64,000 nt of DNA from Verrucomicrobiia bacterium (GTDB lineage: Bacteria; Verrucomicrobiota; Verrucomicrobiia; Verrucomicrobiales; DEV007), in assembly GCA_030425385.1 (NCBI GenBank), contig JAUIAH010000004.1, forward strand, positions 282,067 through 346,066. Direction: 5' to 3'. Below, piece by piece: positions 54,466-63,836 of this stretch. The notes beneath the pieces were generated by a model. That model made no database searches. It worked only from the letters and a program-made list of their open reading frames with translations, and had not been told where the DNA came from. Position numbers and translations under genes: made by a program. How positions within the stretch are numbered: position 1 is the first letter of the stretch; each line of letters starts with the position of its first letter.

Positions 54466-55926
54466 ATGTCTCTTCGCTTTCTGATAGGGCTGGCCTGCTG
54501 GACAGCGGTGTCGGCGGCTGCTGCCAAACCGAATGTCTTGCTGTTGTTAGTCGATGACCTCAAGCCAGCTCTCGGGTGCTATGGCGATCCAGTTGCCAAG
54601 ACGCCGCACATGGATCAGCTCGCCGCACGGAGTTTGCGGTTTGAACGGGCCTATTGCAATCAAGCAGTCTGTGCGCCGTCGCGCTTTACCTTGATGTTAG
54701 GGTCACGTTCCACCTCGACAGGTCTTTACGGACTGGGCAGTAAGTTGCGAAAGATCCTGCCCGATGCCGTGACCATGCCGCAGCATTTCGCCAAGCATGG
54801 CTACCGCACAGAATCGTTGGGCAAGATCTTTCATGTAGGCCACGGAAATGAAGGGGATCCGGCCTCCTTCAGCGTGCCTCATTACCATGACAAAGTCATC
54901 GAATACCTTGACCCAGCGAGTACGGATGGCGGGCAATTGACGCGAGAAGAAGCCTATTTCACCAACCAACGATTGGGGGATATCCGCTCGCTGCCGCGCG
55001 GGGCGGCCTTTGAGGCGCCCAATGTGGAGGACGAGGCTTATGCGGATGGGCGCGTCGCCACCGAGGCGATCGCACGTCTTCGCGCAGCCAAGAGGCGCGC
55101 CGAGACACCTTTCTTCATCGCGATCGGATTTGCACGGCCTCATCTCCCGTTCTCGGCTCCCAAGAAGTATTGGGATCTCTATGATCCTGACACATTGCCA
55201 CTGCCGAGGCACGAAGAACTTCCAACGGACGCCCCACGTGTCGCGGGCAAACGGGGTGGGGAGATTGCGAACTACAAACCGGTGCCGCCTGAGCGCGACG
55301 CTGTCTTCTCTGCAGAGCTCAAACGTCGCCTCATTCATGGCTATTATGCTAGTGTCAGTTACATGGATGCTCAATTGGGGCGCGTGATGAAAGCGCTAGA
55401 CGACTATGATCTCTCGGAGGAGACCATCGTGGTCCTATGGGGAGACCACGGCTTTCATCTTGGCGACCTTGGGATCTGGACGAAACACACCAACTACGAG
55501 CAAGCGAATCGCATTCCGATCATGATTCATGCACCCGGAGTGACCAGCCCTGGCAGTGTCACGTATCAGCCCGCCGAAAGCGTCGATCTCTTTCCCACTC
55601 TAGCAGAACTCGCAGGGTTGCCGCATCCGGCGGGACCACAGCGGATGGATGGGAAGAGTCTTCTTCCCGTTCTCAAAGAACCGACCGCCCGCGTGCGGGA
55701 TCATGCCTATCATGTCTACCCAAAGGCCAAGCTCGGCCGCGCCATTCGGACCGAACGCTATCGCCTCGTGGAGTGGCGGGGGAGGACAGGGGAAACAGAA
55801 ATCGAACTCTACGACTACCTCATCGACCCTCACGAAACGCGCAACTTGGCTGCGGACCAACCTCTCGCACGCGCACGGTTGCAAGCGATCCTAGATGCGT
55901 ATCCGAAGCCTGCTTCACGTGGCTGA
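54466..55926 (+). CDS. Secreted type I sulfatase, iduronate-2-sulfatase-like
   Basis: A 486-residue sulfatase with a signal peptide (MSLRFLIGLACWTAVSAAAA). NVLLLLVDDLKPALGCYGDP and VCAPSRFTLMLGSRSTSTGL (formylglycine Cys about residue 69, CxPSR) match iduronate-2-sulfatase-like members, as does LPDAVTMPQHFAKHGYRTES. VVLWGDHGFHLGDLGIWTKH completes the metal site and supports the assignment. ATG 54466 is preceded by GGAGG. It is followed by the PSD1 and DUF1501 genes. Confidence 0.92.
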   Translation: MSLRFLIGLACWTAVSAAAAKPNVLLLLVDDLKPALGCYGDPVAKTPHMDQLAARSLRFERAYCNQAVCAPSRFTLMLGSRSTSTGLYGLGSKLRKILPDAVTMPQHFAKHGYRTESLGKIFHVGHGNEGDPASFSVPHYHDKVIEYLDPASTDGGQLTREEAYFTNQRLGDIRSLPRGAAFEAPNVEDEAYADGRVATEAIARLRAAKRRAETPFFIAIGFARPHLPFSAPKKYWDLYDPDTLPLPRHEELPTDAPRVAGKRGGEIANYKPVPPERDAVFSAELKRRLIHGYYASVSYMDAQLGRVMKALDDYDLSEETIVVLWGDHGFHLGDLGIWTKHTNYEQANRIPIMIHAPGVTSPGSVTYQPAESVDLFPTLAELAGLPHPAGPQRMDGKSLLPVLKEPTARVRDHAYHVYPKAKLGRAIRTERYRLVEWRGRTGETEIELYDYLIDPHETRNLAADQPLARARLQAILDAYPKPASRG

Positions 55927-56023
55927 GAATCGTGACGATTGCCTCAGGGGGATCGTATTCATGCTATGGCTTCCTGTATCGTCAGCAATCGTGTCTCGAT
56001 CACTAACGTTTCGCGTCAACGCA

Positions 56024-56053
56024 TTGCCAAGGGGATCGAAACTAGCGTATACA
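56024..56053 (+). promoter_or_regulatory. Candidate promoter of the PSD1/DUF1501 operon
   Basis: TTGCCA (56024-56029), 18 nt, TATACA (56048-56053). The chosen ATG at 56066 is 12 nt downstream, giving a leader of about 5 nt. It also argues against the longer upstream reading of the frame. Confidence 0.5.
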
Positions 56054-56065
56054 GCCTGGGTTACT

Positions 56066-58396
56066 ATGAACCAACCGACCCACGTTGTCTTCATGCTCCT
56101 GTGCATCCGTTCCCTGAGCCTCGCCGCTTCTAGCCTGTTTCTCATTACTCCTTCGCTTTCCGCTCAGGATGCCGCGCTCGTTGATGGTGAAGCCCTCACA
56201 CCGCAACCGGCCGAGACTGGGCGTATCGACTTCGTCGAGAAGATCCAACCGATCTTTCGTCAACACTGCTTCGAGTGCCACGCCGGGGTCAACGAAGAAG
56301 CGGGATTGAATCTGGGCGTGCGAGAGAAGGCGATGAAGGGAGGGAAGGGTGGTGTGGTCATGGTCCCGGGAGACGCGGCCGCGAGTACCCTGGTGCATCG
56401 CGTGGTCGATGACGATGAGGACTATCGCATGCCTCCGGCCGGTAGCGAGCCGCTGTCGGAGGAGGAGATCGCCTTGTTGCAGGCGTGGATTGATCAAGGG
56501 GCCGAGTGGCCCGATGGGGCTGATGTCGAAGATCCACGATTCGATCAAGCGCGCGCCCATTGGAGCTTTCAGCGGCTGCGTGCGGTCCCGCTGCCTGACA
56601 AAGAGGTCGACGATACCTGGTCGCGCCATGCCATCGATCGTTTCGTTATTGCCAAACTGCGATCCCATGGACTCGAGCCCTCACCGCCGGCCTCCGCGCG
56701 CACGTTGGTTAGGCGCCTCACCTTCGATCTGATTGGTCTCCCGCCGACACCACAAGAGACGGAGGCATTTGTGGCGGCACACGCCAGCGATCCAGCAGCG
56801 GCGACGTCCGCTCTGGTGGGGCGCTTGTTAGACTCCGAACAGCATGGGGAACGGTGGGCCCGTCATTGGTTGGATGTGGCGCGCTATGCCGACAGCGCAG
56901 GGCAGGAGGCCGATCAGGATCGTCCGCATGCCTGGCGGTATCGCGACTTTGTGATTCAGGCATTGAATGATGACATGCCCTATGACGCGTTTGTCCGGTG
57001 GCAATTGGCGGGTGACGAATATGAGCCGGACAATGACCTGGCCGTTGCCGCTACCGGCTTTCTCACATCAGGTACGAGCTTCAAGCTGGGCGATAGCTTC
57101 ATTGAGAGCGAGCGCTTGCTGAATCGCTACAACGAATTGGATGATATTGTCTCGACGATTGGCACTGGTTTGTTAGGGATCACTACTGGGTGCGCTCGCT
57201 GTCATGATCACAAATATGACGCCTTCTCGGCGCGTGAGTATTATCAACTCGTCCGCGTCTTCCACAGTGGCGATCGCACGACGGGCAAACTTCCCAGCGG
57301 TGCCGAAGGTTTCTTCTTCAAAGACTTCGATGCGAAGCCGCGAACCACGTGGCTCTTCCGTCGCAGCGATTTCTATGACCGTGAGATCGAGGTCGAACTC
57401 GGGTTCCCGGCTCTGGTGAGCCTCAAGCGCGGTGCTGAGGATTATTGGAACGAGGCGAAGTCGGCGGTGGCGAAGCCGTCAAGCACGCTGCAACGCCGTG
57501 CCTTTGCGGAATGGATCACGGACGTCGAGCACGGTGGGGGAGCCTTGCTCGCGCGGGTCGTGGTGAACCGCGTCTGGCAGCATCACTTTGGACACGGACT
57601 CGTGCGCACACCGGGTGACTTCGGCGTGCGCGGGGAGGCGCCATCTCATCCTGAGTTGTTGGAGTATCTGGTGAAGGACTTTGTCGACCATGGATGGAAG
57701 CTGAAGCGTCTTCACCAAGCGATTCTCACGAGCGCCGTGTGGCAGCAGGGAAATGATCAGGCAGATCTGGCAAAGGCAACGCAAGAAGATCCTCAGAATC
57801 GGCTACTCTGGAAGATGACGCCGCGTCGTCTCGAAGCAGAAGCGCTCCGAGATGCCATGCTCGCCGCGAGTGGCACGCTCAGTTTGGAAGCCGGCGGACC
57901 GGGATTCAAACCATACATTCAACCCGAAGCCAATCTTGCTCGGAACATCCAAGGCGAAGCCTATCCCAAGGATGCCAAGGACGACGCCTCCACGCGTCGG
58001 CGCAGCGTTTACATGTTTCATAAGCGCCTCATCCCCTATCCGCTCTTCCAGGCCTTCGATCGCCCAGACCTGATGAATAGTTGCGCCCAACGGCAGAACA
58101 CCACCGTGGCTCCCCAAGCCATGGCCATTCTCAACGATACCTTTGTGCGTGCCGTCTCTCGCGACTTTGCGACAAGGCTGTTCGAGACCCAGGACACCCC
58201 AACACTTGTGCGAGATGCCTTTGCCATCGCCTTCGCACGTGAGCCCACGACACCTGAGTTGCAAGCTTCTCTAGCATTCATTGAATCGCAAACGGACGCC
58301 CGGACGGCGCGCAACGAAGAAGGCCCCCGGCACGAAGCGATCGCCGATTTCTGTCAGTCGCTCTTTGGACTGAATGAATTCATCTACATAGACTAA
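56066..58396 (+). CDS. PSD1 and planctomycete cytochrome C domain protein (PSCyt1-DUF1549-DUF1553)
   Basis: A 776-residue exported protein. A hydrophobic leader (about residues 10-30) is followed by a cytochrome-like domain with the haem-binding CFECH (about 68-72). DUF1549 follows, containing HWLDVARYADSAGQEADQDR and a second CARCH (about 376), and then DUF1553 (LARVVVNRVWQHHFGHGLVR, TPGDFGVRGEAPSHPELLEY, and NTTVAPQAMAILND). These proteins occur in large numbers in Planctomycetes and Verrucomicrobiota next to sulfatases, and are thought to take part in polysaccharide breakdown, although the chemistry is unproven. It is co-transcribed with the DUF1501 gene 7 nt downstream. Confidence 0.92.
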   Translation: MNQPTHVVFMLLCIRSLSLAASSLFLITPSLSAQDAALVDGEALTPQPAETGRIDFVEKIQPIFRQHCFECHAGVNEEAGLNLGVREKAMKGGKGGVVMVPGDAAASTLVHRVVDDDEDYRMPPAGSEPLSEEEIALLQAWIDQGAEWPDGADVEDPRFDQARAHWSFQRLRAVPLPDKEVDDTWSRHAIDRFVIAKLRSHGLEPSPPASARTLVRRLTFDLIGLPPTPQETEAFVAAHASDPAAATSALVGRLLDSEQHGERWARHWLDVARYADSAGQEADQDRPHAWRYRDFVIQALNDDMPYDAFVRWQLAGDEYEPDNDLAVAATGFLTSGTSFKLGDSFIESERLLNRYNELDDIVSTIGTGLLGITTGCARCHDHKYDAFSAREYYQLVRVFHSGDRTTGKLPSGAEGFFFKDFDAKPRTTWLFRRSDFYDREIEVELGFPALVSLKRGAEDYWNEAKSAVAKPSSTLQRRAFAEWITDVEHGGGALLARVVVNRVWQHHFGHGLVRTPGDFGVRGEAPSHPELLEYLVKDFVDHGWKLKRLHQAILTSAVWQQGNDQADLAKATQEDPQNRLLWKMTPRRLEAEALRDAMLAASGTLSLEAGGPGFKPYIQPEANLARNIQGEAYPKDAKDDASTRRRSVYMFHKRLIPYPLFQAFDRPDLMNSCAQRQNTTVAPQAMAILNDTFVRAVSRDFATRLFETQDTPTLVRDAFAIAFAREPTTPELQASLAFIESQTDARTARNEEGPRHEAIADFCQSLFGLNEFIYID

Positions 58397-58403
58397 CAAG
58401 ACC

Positions 58404-59831
58404 ATGACCGAATCGAACCCATCACTATTCCCCTGCGGCAGGGTGGCCACGCCGCTTTCCCGTCGCGACTGGTTACGACGTGCTGGCAGTGGCGCGGGTA
58501 TGGTCGCCATGGCGAGTCTGTTAGCCCAGGAGAAACTCCTCGGTTCGGTGCAGGAGGAACGCACGTCTTTGGAGCCCATCCGACCACAATTTCCCGCAAA
58601 AGCGCGCGCCGTCATCTGGCTCTTCATGGAAGGGGCGCCCAGCGGGGTTGATATGTTCGATCCCAAGCCGGAACTCACAAAACGCGACGGGCAGAAGACA
58701 GACATCAAAGCTTTCTTCGGCAATCCCGGGCCCCTGATGAAGAGCCCATTCGCATTCAAGCGTTACGGGGATTGTGGGCAATGGGTCTGCGATCAATACA
58801 CCCATGTGGCTCAGCACGTCGATAAGATGGCTTTCATCAAGTCTTGTCACAGTGAGTCGAACGATCACGTTCCCGCAATCTATCAGATCAACAGCGGGCT
58901 CCCTCGGCCAGGATTTCCCACCGCAGGCGCCTGGGTCAACTACGGGCTGGGCAGTGAGAATCAGAATCTCCCGGGCTATGTCGTCCTCGGAAACACCAAG
59001 GGAGCCAAAGGCGGCCCGCACAACTGGGGCTCCGGCTTTCTCCCGTCGACATACGCAGGCACCCTCTTTCGCTCTCAGGGCGCGCCCATTCTCAATCTCA
59101 CCCGGCGGCCAGAGATCACGGCTCGAGACCAGCGTGCCCAGCTCGACCTCATGGCTCGGCTCAATGACGAACACATGAAGCGGCACCCGGGTGATGTGGA
59201 GTTTGCCAACCGCATGCAATCCTTCGAACTCGCCTATCGCATGCAAACGGAAGCAACCGATGTCGTGGACCTCTCCAAGGAATCGGAAGCCACGCACCGC
59301 CTCTACGGCATCGATCAGCCGAGGTCACGTTCCTATGGGACCAAATGCTTGATGGCGCGGCGCTTGATCGAGAACGGGGTCCGTTTCGTGCAGGTCTACA
59401 GTGATGGCGAGTGGGACGCCCACGACAATCTGGAAAGCAATCACACCCATCACTGTCAGGCAACGGATGTGCCGGTAGCAGGATTGCTGACGGATCTCGA
59501 ACAACGCGGGCTCCTCGGCGACACCCTGGTCATCTGGGGCGGTGAGTTTGGACGCATGCCAATTTCGCAGAACGGCGCAGGAAGAGATCATAATCCTAAC
59601 GGTTTCCTGCAATGGATGGCCGGAGCCGGGATCAAGGGCGGCACCAGCTACGGCCAAACAGACGAGATCGGCTACAAAGCCGTTGAAAATCCTGTCAGTG
59701 TCAATGATCTCCACGCCACGCTTCTCCACCTGTTAGGCATCAACCATGAGCGCCTCACTTATTTCCACAACGGACGCAGCTACCGCCTCACCGATGTCGC
59801 GGGCGAAGTCATTCACGACATCCTGAGCTAA
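58404..59831 (+). CDS. Tat-exported DUF1501 protein
   Basis: A 475-residue alkaline-phosphatase/sulfatase-fold protein. The twin-arginine signal is SRRDWLRRAGSGAGMVAMAS. Family marks are VIWLFMEGAPSGVDMFDPKP, CHSESNDHVPAIYQINSG, DGEWDAHDNLESNHTHHC and LVIWGGEFGRMPISQNGAGR, with histidines and aspartates of a presumed metal site. Unlike sulfatases it lacks the CxPxR motif. It is the standard partner of PSD1 proteins, and the two are probably functionally linked. Confidence 0.93.
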   Translation: MTESNPSLFPCGRVATPLSRRDWLRRAGSGAGMVAMASLLAQEKLLGSVQEERTSLEPIRPQFPAKARAVIWLFMEGAPSGVDMFDPKPELTKRDGQKTDIKAFFGNPGPLMKSPFAFKRYGDCGQWVCDQYTHVAQHVDKMAFIKSCHSESNDHVPAIYQINSGLPRPGFPTAGAWVNYGLGSENQNLPGYVVLGNTKGAKGGPHNWGSGFLPSTYAGTLFRSQGAPILNLTRRPEITARDQRAQLDLMARLNDEHMKRHPGDVEFANRMQSFELAYRMQTEATDVVDLSKESEATHRLYGIDQPRSRSYGTKCLMARRLIENGVRFVQVYSDGEWDAHDNLESNHTHHCQATDVPVAGLLTDLEQRGLLGDTLVIWGGEFGRMPISQNGAGRDHNPNGFLQWMAGAGIKGGTSYGQTDEIGYKAVENPVSVNDLHATLLHLLGINHERLTYFHNGRSYRLTDVAGEVIHDILS

Positions 59832-59837
59832 ACGCCA

Positions 59838-60029
59838 AGCAGCCCCCCGGGAGCGCCGACGTCCCCGTCAGCCCAAAAGCAGCCCCCCAGGGCGCGCCGA
59901 CGTCCCCGTCGGCTTCCGACTCCTCACATCCTCACCAGCAAATCACCCATCTTCGCCAATCCGGGAAGGTACACATTCCCGACTACCCCAACAGCAGCCC
60001 CCCCAGGGCGCGCCGATGCCCCCGTCAGC
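59838..60029 (+). repeat. Three copies of a 35-37-bp GC-rich intergenic repeat
   Basis: Copies at 59838-59872, 59878-59913 and 59993-60029 share AGCAGCCCCCC, an AGGGCGCGCCGA-like middle and CGTCCCCGTC(A/G)GC. Copy 2 can fold as GCCGAC / GTCGGC with a GTCCCC loop. The copies vary at a few positions, as expected for an old dispersed element. Confidence 0.75.
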
Positions 60030-60046
60030 TCCCAACCCCTCACCTT

Positions 60047-60133
60047 CAGAAACGCCTGATCTTGAGTCGACGCCGTCACCCGTCCCCGACGCGCCAAATA
60101 ACGCCGCACCCAAGAAAGAGACGACCGCTCAGT
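60047..60133 (-). pseudogene. Possible relic of an integron-type tyrosine recombinase
   Basis: Within a minus-strand frame (59924-60301), the segment SLSWVRRYLARRGRVTASTQ with the following DQAFL resembles the core-binding region of IntI-like integrases (VRRYLxxLAxxxxVxASTQNQA). The catalytic R-HxxR-Y domain is absent and the surrounding residues do not look coding. So at most a fragment remains. Confidence 0.3.
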
Positions 60134-60282
60134 CGCCAACGCATCATGGCCACCCGCCAACGCCAAGCGCATCGCCTGCAGCGCTGCTAGCCCGCATTTC
60201 TCATAAGCCTCTATCATTAGGGCGAAACTGGGGCGGCGGACGGGTGTGCGGACATGGATGGGATGGTCAAGGCATGTAAGGA

Positions 60283-60332
60283 GCGCTGAGACTGGGATCA
60301 AGGGGCGCTGAGACTGGGATCAAGGGGCGTTG
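60283..60332 (+). repeat. 22-bp tandem repeat, just over two copies
   Basis: Unit GCGCTGAGACTGGGATCAAG plus GG starts at 60283 and 60305, with a partial third copy from 60327. The first two copies are identical. Confidence 0.85.
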
Positions 60333-60481
60333 TTGGCTTCGATACGGCCAAATTTGGGCGGCAATCGAGGCAATCAGACACAGCTCGGCTGTTCCGAGGC
60401 TAGATTGCGGCCTCGGCAGTCACTGGGTGGCCTTGCCTCTGCGTCAGCTTGGTCAGTGAAGGTGTCCTATAGCGCTACGAA

Positions 60482-60661
60482 GTGACCAACGAAGGGCTCC
60501 AGATAGCGTTGTTCATTGGGCAGGTAGAACGGCGGGTCTATCAGAAAGGGCTATCCGAGCTATTTGGCGATATCGACGAGGGCCAAATCAAACGAGCCTA
60601 TGAAACCTTCGCCCGTGCCGTGGAAGGACTATTTGCCCGCCATCACCTCAGTCGAGCATAA
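60482..60661 (+). CDS. Short reading frame, possible fragment of a larger gene
   Basis: GTG 60482 to TAA 60661 encodes 59 residues (TNEGLQIALFIGQVERRVYQ, then KGLSELFGDIDEGQIKRAYE and a helical end) that look protein-like: amphipathic helices and balanced charge. There is no ribosome binding site, and the frame is closed by a stop just upstream. It may be the C-terminal remnant of a lost gene. Function not recognised. Confidence 0.25.
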   Translation: MTNEGLQIALFIGQVERRVYQKGLSELFGDIDEGQIKRAYETFARAVEGLFARHHLSRA

Positions 60662-60773
60662 TGGAGATCGACAGAAGAGGTGTGTACAGGCACCAATAAA
60701 ATGACCATCAATAAATAAACTTGACTCAGGTGGTCAAGTTCGAAGATGTAAGCATGTAAACGGCCTCTTAGGT

Positions 60774-63700
60774 TTAGAATGAGTGAATGATCTGATAGAA
60801 AGCCCGCTGCTGATCTGAGGTGGTTTCATACGATCCGTGCCCATCGATGATTTCCACACGATCAAGCAGCTCCCATTCCCCTGGAAAATCTCCGCCGTAG
60901 AGTAGATATTCCCCGTCGTCACCTGTTAGAAGAACTGTCACAGCGTTGCCATCGACAGAAATCTCCGGTTCCGGAATGTCATTGACGGTGATCGGAAGGC
61001 TTTGCGAGGCAAATTGCGAATTGTCATTCCAACTCTCGGCATACGTCACGTAGTAAGTTTGCCCGGAAGTCAGATCTAGATCGGAGAACGTGAAAGTGGA
61101 GCGCGGTGAAAGTAGATTCCAGTCGTAGACATCCGCAGAATCTGGCTCTGTTCCGATCGCTACTAGCATCTGATCTAACAAATCAATTTGCCGGCTAGTG
61201 GTCCAACCAACCCGAATCCGGTCTTGAGAACCAACCACCAAAGAAGGCAAGAAAAGCGAGGGCGATGAAAGATCGTCGAGTGGCTCCAGCGGATTCCTTC
61301 CTGCCGCCGTCTCTGCTCCATCTAATTCACCACCCCCATCGCTATCAGCGATTAGAGGATCGGTGCCAAGATCAACTTCGGCTCCATCTTTCAATCCGTC
61401 CAAGTCCGTATCGGGGATCAATGGATTTGTGAATTGCAGTTGCTCTTCTAAGTTCGTAAGCCCGTCCGTATCGGCATCCAATCCGGAGTCATCGCTGGCC
61501 GTATCGAGCCAGTATTGAGTTTCCCACGCATCCTCAAGTCCATCGGCATCCGCATCTTTCAAAATTAAAACGCTGGAGCTGTCGGAAGCGATCGTGACCA
61601 CCTCTGAATCGACCGCTCGAATCACAAATTGACGGAGGGTCGTGTCGGAATCGTCTGCAACGAATTCGAAAGCGCTTTCCATGCTCGCTTGCGGGCTCAG
61701 TTGAAGACTCTGAGATTCTAGCACGGATTCGCCATCGTCCGTGATTTCATGCCATTCGAGAGTGATATCTTGAGCCTCATTGACATGACTTTCGAGTGAT
61801 ACTGCTATCTTGACCGTGTCTCCCGGAAATGCTTGGAAAGGAGCGCGTGCGTCAATGGCGATGCGTGGAAACAAGTTGGAAACTGGGAACTCCTCTGCGG
61901 CAAGCGTTTGGCGAGAGCCATCATCCGCAGTAACCGCAAGTTCTCCCAGCGAGATCTGATCGGTATCTCCGCTGCCAAAGACTCTTGCCTGCAAGAGTGT
62001 TGTTTCCGTAGGGCCGAGGATCATCGAGCCGCTGATTCCACTGCTACCCAAGGAAATTCGATCATCCTCGATGATCGCTTCCAGACCTGAAGGCATGAGC
62101 TGCGTCCAGTCGAAACCCACTGAAGTGGGGCCATTGTTCGTTACTCGGATCGTGAGGATCGGACCTCCGGCGTTTGATGGCCAGAATTCCCGCTCAACAC
62201 TTAAAAAATCAGCTTTCCCCGGCTCAGCAGTCAGAGCGGCTACTCTGAAATCCGGGCCAGCTGAGAGCCGAGCTGATGAGGGTTCCGTCCAAGAAATGTC
62301 CACCAAATCTTCTGTGCCGACACCCAGATCAAAAATATGCTTGAGATCCCCTCCTGTCGATTGGCCGATCGATAGTTTGACTTGTCCTCTCGAGAGGCGC
62401 CGACCTTCAGAATCGGTCGGAAGCGTCACATTCCGGAGCACTTCGGGTACAGAATCGTCAACATCCTTCTCGTGATGCACGATATAAATCGTGGCCGAAG
62501 AATGCGCCCCAATGGCCTCGTATTGCGTGTAAGATCCTCTGCTTGATCCGATACTAAAACTTCTCCCGCGAAAGCTGCTGGTAACAATCGGAATCTGGCG
62601 ATCATCCAGCCCCTCGGTGATCTGTGGGTACTTCGCCCAGAAACTGGCCTTATCGAGGCTCATGAACCTTGCCCAATCCAGAAACACATTCACTGATTCA
62701 TCGCTATTGTTTGTGATGGTGATGGGAGTGTAGAGACCATCGTCGTCGTAAACGGTTGGGCTCGGCGTGACTACGATATCTTCGTCATAGTCAACCACGG
62801 AACTGCCATCAATGAAGATGCTGTTGGCATCTGACAACAACTGCTCCAATTGTCGCATGATTGTCATGATAGTTGAAGACGAGGCTGTATCGTTTAGAGA
62901 GATCATCTGCGCGGCAATCTTCTGCTTCTTCGAAATATTCTCGTCAGCAATACTGTTCAGTCCCATGAGAGCCCAGGACACTAATTGTCCGATTCCCACC
63001 GAGTGGCCGGTCTTGGACAGTCTCAAACTCGCAATCGAAAGGGCGAAGCTCGACGCTCTGGGGCCCGATGCAGCAATCTTGGATCCAATGACGTCAATGA
63101 GGGCCCAAGCCAAACGCGTCGTCATGTCATCCAGGTGAGTGTCCGTGGTTAAAACCATGTGCCGCAGGCGCTTCTCGAACTTTGCTATAAACTCAAGGAT
63201 TCTAGCCTGTTCGCGCGGGCTTTTGGTAGTCCACGATTGCCGAAAATTCTTCCTCCATTGAGATACTTGATCTGCTATCGCAGCCTGGGTTCGTGGTTCG
63301 AGAATGCTTTCAAACAAAGCTCGCTGCCCTCGAAGTTCTGGTTTGCGGAGCGAGAACCACAAATCAGCTAGAGCAAATCCATCGAGGGCAAATCCTGTTG
63401 CGCCACCGGCTAATCCAGGCCCGTCGTTCCATTTGAATGCCTCAAACGCGGGTTTTGAAACGAGATCATTACGTATGCTCGACGCAAACACTTTCAATGA
63501 CTTGCTCGAGTTCTTGACGGTTCTAAAGATCTCTGGTGCATCGGATAGCAACGAAATTGTCGGCAACCCCCACGTTGCTATCGTTTCCGTTCCTCCACCG
63601 AACCCTGAGAAATTCTGAGGGGTCAGCCCCTGGCCGGCGTCTCGAAAGATGATCTCCTCGTTGTAGACCACGGTATCCTTGAGCTTGCCGAGCATGCTCA

Positions 63701-63836
63701 TGAAACTCTCTTCAATCCTCGTTAGAAGACCTTCAAGCTCCTGAAACCCGGTCGCTAACGCAGTTTCCCACCTGAATTCGAGAGTCTCACTATGTTCAGC
63801 AGCGTAATAGTAGTCGGCGGTCGTCCAGGGAAGCAC
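60774..63836 (-). CDS. Large surface-type protein with TSP3 calcium-binding repeats; 5' end apparently lost
   Basis: About 1020 residues (coding-like sequence extends to 63935, where TAG closes the frame). The N-terminal 350 residues are helical. Beta-sandwich-like regions follow (TPITITNNSDESVNVFLDWA, LTIRVTNNGPTSVGFDWTQL, which resemble two copies of one domain). Four thrombospondin type 3-like Asp-rich motifs lie at about 750-850 (DADADGLEDAWE, DADTDGLTNLEE, DTDLDGLKDGAE, DSDGGGELDGAE), and a fibronectin-like end (YYVTYAESW). No ATG exists at the 5' end, only GTG 63836, and no signal peptide is seen, though such proteins are normally exported. It is probably a truncated or rearranged gene. 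Base composition is more AT-rich than the neighbours. Confidence 0.6.
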   Translation of the reverse strand: MLPWTTADYYYAAEHSETLEFRWETALATGFQELEGLLTRIEESFMSMLGKLKDTVVYNEEIIFRDAGQGLTPQNFSGFGGGTETIATWGLPTISLLSDAPEIFRTVKNSSKSLKVFASSIRNDLVSKPAFEAFKWNDGPGLAGGATGFALDGFALADLWFSLRKPELRGQRALFESILEPRTQAAIADQVSQWRKNFRQSWTTKSPREQARILEFIAKFEKRLRHMVLTTDTHLDDMTTRLAWALIDVIGSKIAASGPRASSFALSIASLRLSKTGHSVGIGQLVSWALMGLNSIADENISKKQKIAAQMISLNDTASSSTIMTIMRQLEQLLSDANSIFIDGSSVVDYDEDIVVTPSPTVYDDDGLYTPITITNNSDESVNVFLDWARFMSLDKASFWAKYPQITEGLDDRQIPIVTSSFRGRSFSIGSSRGSYTQYEAIGAHSSATIYIVHHEKDVDDSVPEVLRNVTLPTDSEGRRLSRGQVKLSIGQSTGGDLKHIFDLGVGTEDLVDISWTEPSSARLSAGPDFRVAALTAEPGKADFLSVEREFWPSNAGGPILTIRVTNNGPTSVGFDWTQLMPSGLEAIIEDDRISLGSSGISGSMILGPTETTLLQARVFGSGDTDQISLGELAVTADDGSRQTLAAEEFPVSNLFPRIAIDARAPFQAFPGDTVKIAVSLESHVNEAQDITLEWHEITDDGESVLESQSLQLSPQASMESAFEFVADDSDTTLRQFVIRAVDSEVVTIASDSSSVLILKDADADGLEDAWETQYWLDTASDDSGLDADTDGLTNLEEQLQFTNPLIPDTDLDGLKDGAEVDLGTDPLIADSDGGGELDGAETAAGRNPLEPLDDLSSPSLFLPSLVVGSQDRIRVGWTTSRQIDLLDQMLVAIGTEPDSADVYDWNLLSPRSTFTFSDLDLTSGQTYYVTYAESWNDNSQFASQSLPITVNDIPEPEISVDGNAVTVLLTGDDGEYLLYGGDFPGEWELLDRVEIIDGHGSYETTSDQQRAFYQIIHSF

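Larger units (their letters stand above)
59832..60773. other. Gene-poor stretch of about 940 bp with repeats and possible gene relics
   Basis: No convincing intact gene spans this region. It holds three copies of a GC-rich dispersed repeat, a short 22-bp tandem repeat, a minus-strand segment that resembles part of an integron-type integrase, and a short plus-strand reading frame. Both longer frames here (60016-60279 plus, 59924-60301 minus) have compositions driven by the repeats. Confidence 0.7.

Noticed and set aside
55895..56065. Longer N-terminus of the PSD1 protein
   Set aside because: It would overlap the sulfatase gene and run through the -35/-10 pair at 56024-56053; the ATG at 56066 gives a normal signal peptide.
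59838..60029. Integron attC sites
   Set aside because: The repeats lack the paired RYYYAAC / GTTRRRY boxes and are too close and too similar to be gene-cassette ends.
60016..60279. Plus-strand proline/serine-rich frame
   Set aside because: The composition comes from the GC-rich repeat; no start signal or homology-like motif.
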